NCBI GenBank assembly: GCA_026874595.1
Contig: CM049315.1
Coordinates: 11,532,664-11,596,663 of the forward strand
Direction of reading: 5' to 3'
Length of the DNA: 64,000 bases
Origin: Sipunculus nudus
Lineage: Eukaryota > Annelida > Sipuncula > Golfingiida > Sipunculidae
Shown here: positions 60,661 through 64,000 of the stretch, one piece after another
Layout: every line of letters begins with the position of its first letter
How positions within the stretch are numbered: position 1 is the first letter of the stretch
The notes under the pieces: model-generated
What the model was told of the DNA's origin: nothing
Database searches by the model: none
Seen by the model: the letters and a program-made list of their open reading frames with translations, nothing else
Translations under genes and position numbers: made by a program

Positions 60661-61792
60661 TTTTAGTCAGGCTCTTGTATTTTAGTCATATGTCTTATAT
60701 ACTTCTTGTGACATGTTTTTGCACAAGTTTTTTGCAGGTTCTGCTATACATGGTATTGTAGAATGCCATGAGTTAACATCTGACTTTGTAACATCTTGGG
60801 AACATAACACCTGTAAATATGCGGAGGGCATGGTCCATGTAAACAAATATTGATAAATGTCTGTCATGCGTACAAAACATATCGATAGATGAATGCTTTT
60901 AATATTATCAAAATAGGACACATGACTACCTGATATTCTCAAGTTGGCTCAAGATCCATTGAACCACTTTGGTCAGATGCAATAAACTGGTTTTTCAATA
61001 TTACAAAGGATCTATCAGATATATACTTAGAATGAGTTTTACTGATTTGGAGAATCAAATCCATTCGATATCTATCTCATAACACTCAGTGAACTGGTTC
61101 AGATAGATAGGCTGTAATAAAATAGTATCCAAGTGAGAAAAAAATTCTTGATAGTCAATATCCAGAAATACAAGACAAGATAACAGGGAGACAAAAAATG
61201 TATTCAGATATTTATTGATGTTTTAGAAAGATTACTTGGCTATGCAGTCTGGATTTTGAAAATGTTTTGGACTTAATTATATTTCTTATTCTATGAGTGT
61301 TTTATAGTTTTCTTATACAGGCAGACCAACACACTTTCTTTGTTCAGATATATATATATAAGCATGATTTGGTATGGTTCATTGTAAAATGTTTAAATGT
61401 ATAACACCTTGGAATAGTTCATATCTTCATAATGCATTAATCAAAAATTTATCTATAATCAGAAGCAGATGGTGTTTTCCAGGAAATGTTCAACTATATT
61501 TAAAGTTATGTTCAATGGAATTTTAAAGTTATGGATATACTAGTAGTTTGTCCTCAAAATCCACAAAATTACCCTGCCCCCTACCATTTTAAATTTGAAA
61601 TTAGAATTTATCACTTTGGAGGTTTGAACAGGTACCCACAAATCCCTGAATGCCTGAGTCGATCCACACCCACATGTTAACACCGTCTTACCTGACATGT
61701 TATGTCACATGGTTACAATTTCGGATCATTTCAGGAACTTTTTATGCTGACCTGATGATAAGACTTTTAACAGGGGTTTATGTTTGTTACAG

Positions 61793-61902
61793 ATTCAGCA
61801 GAGCTATGTGGTCAGCAGGATGCACCAGTCTTGTACGTCTCCGACCAGCCGGCCCACGCCGTTGGCTCCCCAGAGAGCATGGATGTCGGGGGCACGTCGG
61901 AG
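61793..61902 (+). CDS. Internal coding exon (exon 2) of unrecognised gene
   Basis: A GC-rich, CpG-containing 110-base block in AT-rich intron. Left border: pyrimidine-rich TTTATGTTTGTTACAG. Right border: TCGGAG|GTCAGT. All three frames are open, but the frame set by the phase-1 first exons reads (G)AT as D and continues SAELCGQQDAP, VLYVSDQPAHAVG, SPESMDVGGTSE. That is acidic, Ser/Pro/Gly-containing and the most natural of the three; the other two give Arg/Pro-rich or Trp/Arg/Gly-rich strings. It exits in phase 0. The peptide looks like a disordered regulatory N-terminus; no domain is recognised. The following exon must lie beyond about 61.9 kb and I did not find it before 64 kb. The gene appears to have several promoters, which is frequent for transcription factors and signalling proteins, but that does not identify it. 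Confidence 0.62.
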
Positions 61903-64000
61903 GTCAGTACACATTTATACAGCCTTTTTTGCCATGAAGGAGTCCAGCTCAATACATAGGTTGAGGCAACCAAAGGTCTCCTCATTGTAAGCAGTCACCT
62001 ACAGTCTCCTAGGCTCTGTGGTGAAACTTCAACAATACCTCTCAGATTTACTATAATTCTTGACCTACAGGTCTGTTAACTTGGGATTATTCCTGAGCTT
62101 ATGTATGTGAAACCTTATATACAGAAGACTATAACATTTTATTCTTTTCAATGTTGTTACCTTTATTATCATTCCAAAGACAGCACTATCAATGGGCTAT
62201 TAAAACTCTATGAAAAAGCATCTAGATGGTGATATAGATCTATACAATTACTCAAGCTGACCTATTACCACAGATATTCGAAAACCAGGCTTTATATAGC
62301 AGATTACCATAAATATACAAAACCAAAGAAATACAATACAATACCACATGGATCCTGTGAACAGACTTTATATTAGTAGATTATGTTAACTATACCAAAA
62401 TCATGCAGGCTTTACATAGCAGATTACTATAAAGACATCAGAACCATGCATTTATATTGACAAGTTCAGCACTGTCAGAGTTGTAAATGCATGTTTCCTG
62501 TATAAAATTATAAAACATGTTCTGTTTAATGCCAAGATCCCTGCTTGGTGCCGTGGCTTGAATAAAAAAAATCCAGCTGAGCTTAAAAGAGTTGATTATA
62601 ACATGTAAGAAGATCACATTTCTTGTACGTGTGTGTTTGTTTATTTCTCTCTGTAATAGTGTGACTTTCAATCTGAACAACATACATCTATGGACTATGT
62701 AGAACATGGACAGATAATAAAATAGAAATTGAAAGACAAATAAGGAAATACATAAACCTGGTAAGTTTAAGTTACAGTTATCAGTCAGCTTCTTCCACTA
62801 CCTTGTGTACAAGCTAGTGATAAAGTAATAATGTGTAACAGCGTGATCGATCAGACATAGGTAAATAAATCCACCCTCCCACGAGGCACTGTAACCCACA
62901 CTCCATAGATAACAGCACAGGGACATGATTTTACACCCACGCATGACGATTTTTTAACCGGAACTTCATGCGTATGTGCAGCTGATCATGCAGTCCCTCA
63001 CTCTGTTACTGCTATATCCTTATATAGAAATGTATTCTTCACGGACTGTTGATAACTAGTGCATTAGCCAGAAATCGTGATTTATCAGCACTTTACTTGC
63101 TTTTATTCTTCATGGAAAATACTGCATTTTGTTCAGATCCTGTACAGTTCTTGCTTTGTACTAAATACTGGATTCTGTTTAATCTAAAATGGTTTTCCTG
63201 TAATTACCATAATCTGTTGAAAAATATCATTCATTGATAGTGACTCAGTGTTTATGATTCTCAGTGACAGTGAGAGAGTGCATGTGTTTAACCTTCCATC
63301 AATCCTGAATTTTTACAAATTTATGTCAGTACATACCTGGGTCAGTTGAAAATTCACTTTGTTGGATTTACATCACAAATAGGAAGCTGTTAATTGAATT
63401 AGGGTTTGGTCTCTAGGGTCAAAGTTCAAGGTTACCAGGTAGGTCAGACACCAGATTTCTAAAAAAAATTCAGGCAGAAATCATATTACTGATATCATAG
63501 TATGGTCTCATAGTAACACACTGTGCATAAGCATGCATGCAGATAGTGCATTATACTGTTGATTTAAATTATTCATATACAGAATTTATTATTTTTCATT
63601 TAAGGGTACCAATTTTTTAGGAATGTATAGAAAATATTCTTTAAAAAGTTTCAACACTTAAAATCTGCTTTCAGCTATTTTAGGATTCAAAACAATTTTG
63701 GAAGTCCTCAGATTTTTTAATTGACAAAATTTTTAAAAAGGATAAGAAGACATCAATTGATCATATATACTAAAACCATTCCTCTCAGGTGCAAAAAGTA
63801 TGAAGACAGTTTATCAAAGAATTTCTTTTGTAGAGGACAGTGCACAAGCACACACAAAAATCTGAATATTTTTAGACGCTCCAATTGTCTTTTCATTCCA
63901 CATGAACCAGCACATATTCCTGCCTCCTGCGGTTTATTTACTTAGTAAAGAACACCACAGGCGCTTCTTTTATCAAGAATATTTCTCACATTGTAATCAT
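61903..64000. other. Downstream intron
   Basis: No further exon was recognised. The sequence around 62830-63000 is CpG-retaining (GCGTGATCGATC, CACGCATGACG, AACCGGAAC) and could be regulatory. ORFs at 62438-62707, 63049-63237 and 63721-63945 have no support. Confidence 0.45.
63416..63446 (+). promoter_or_regulatory. Nuclear-receptor DR1 element plus half-site
   Basis: GGGTCAAAGTTCA at 63416-63428 is a strong match to the direct-repeat-1 sites bound by HNF4/RXR-type receptors, with AGGTCA 12 bp later at 63441-63446. Whether it is functional or part of an old repeat cannot be told from sequence. Confidence 0.25.

Noticed and set aside
61650-61990. ORFs in the other two frames over exon 2
   Set aside because: They extend into the intron across the splice sites, give Arg/Pro- or Trp-rich strings and do not match the phase of exon 1B.

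Overview
The window is AT-rich, intron-like animal DNA. It has no bacterial gene organisation, abundant dispersed and tandem repeats, tRNA-derived SINEs, Helitron-type elements, and coding sequence only as small GC-richer exons with GT-AG borders. A repeat family opening with a GTCC/GTCT microsatellite behind a short hairpin and closing with a hairpin plus CTTGTT resembles elements I associate with bivalve molluscs. A bivalve, or another lophotrochozoan, is therefore my best guess; this is inference, not identification.

I read the window as the 5' part of one large plus-strand gene. The best coding exon is 61793-61902, with phase-1 entry and a phase-0 exit. Upstream are three candidate alternative first exons, each with an ATG, a GT donor and an end after one extra base (phase 1). 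They are 1A at 1694-1700 behind a CpG-rich region, 1B at 33381-33459 with an in-frame upstream stop, and 1C at 54035-54047 behind a perfect TATA box. All three phases fit exon 2, and the frame they select there is the most protein-like of the three. Only 1B and exon 2 are well supported. I do not recognise the protein.

Layout. 1-1.86 kb: CpG-retaining promoter-like DNA and exon 1A. 2.2-13.8 kb: intron with microsatellites, a Helitron-type 3' end and an irregular 1.5-kb minisatellite. 13.86-19.4 kb: two Helentron-like elements, one holding a nested non-autonomous Helitron. 19.5-31.2 kb: SINEs, repeat remnants, a 931-bp foldback element with C-tract arms and a CpG-retaining candidate regulatory block at 25.3 kb. 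32.6-33.46 kb: exon 1B and its leader. 36-38.4 kb: a mariner-type MITE, a dimeric minisatellite, an unexplained minus-strand ORF and a SINE. 41.1-43.86 kb: exactly 51 copies of a 54-bp unit. 44-50.9 kb: a small MITE, two more Helentron-like copies and an 18-bp minisatellite. 53.8-57.8 kb: exon 1C, two SINEs, a 1.2-kb foldback element and a higher-order minisatellite. 58.5-64 kb: candidate regulatory DNA, exon 2 and the start of the next intron.

No canonical tRNA, rRNA or CRISPR array was seen, and no intact transposase or reverse transcriptase. Every mobile element here looks non-autonomous. Positions of splice sites, target duplications and repeat units were read base by base; element families were assigned by terminal structure only, without a database search.
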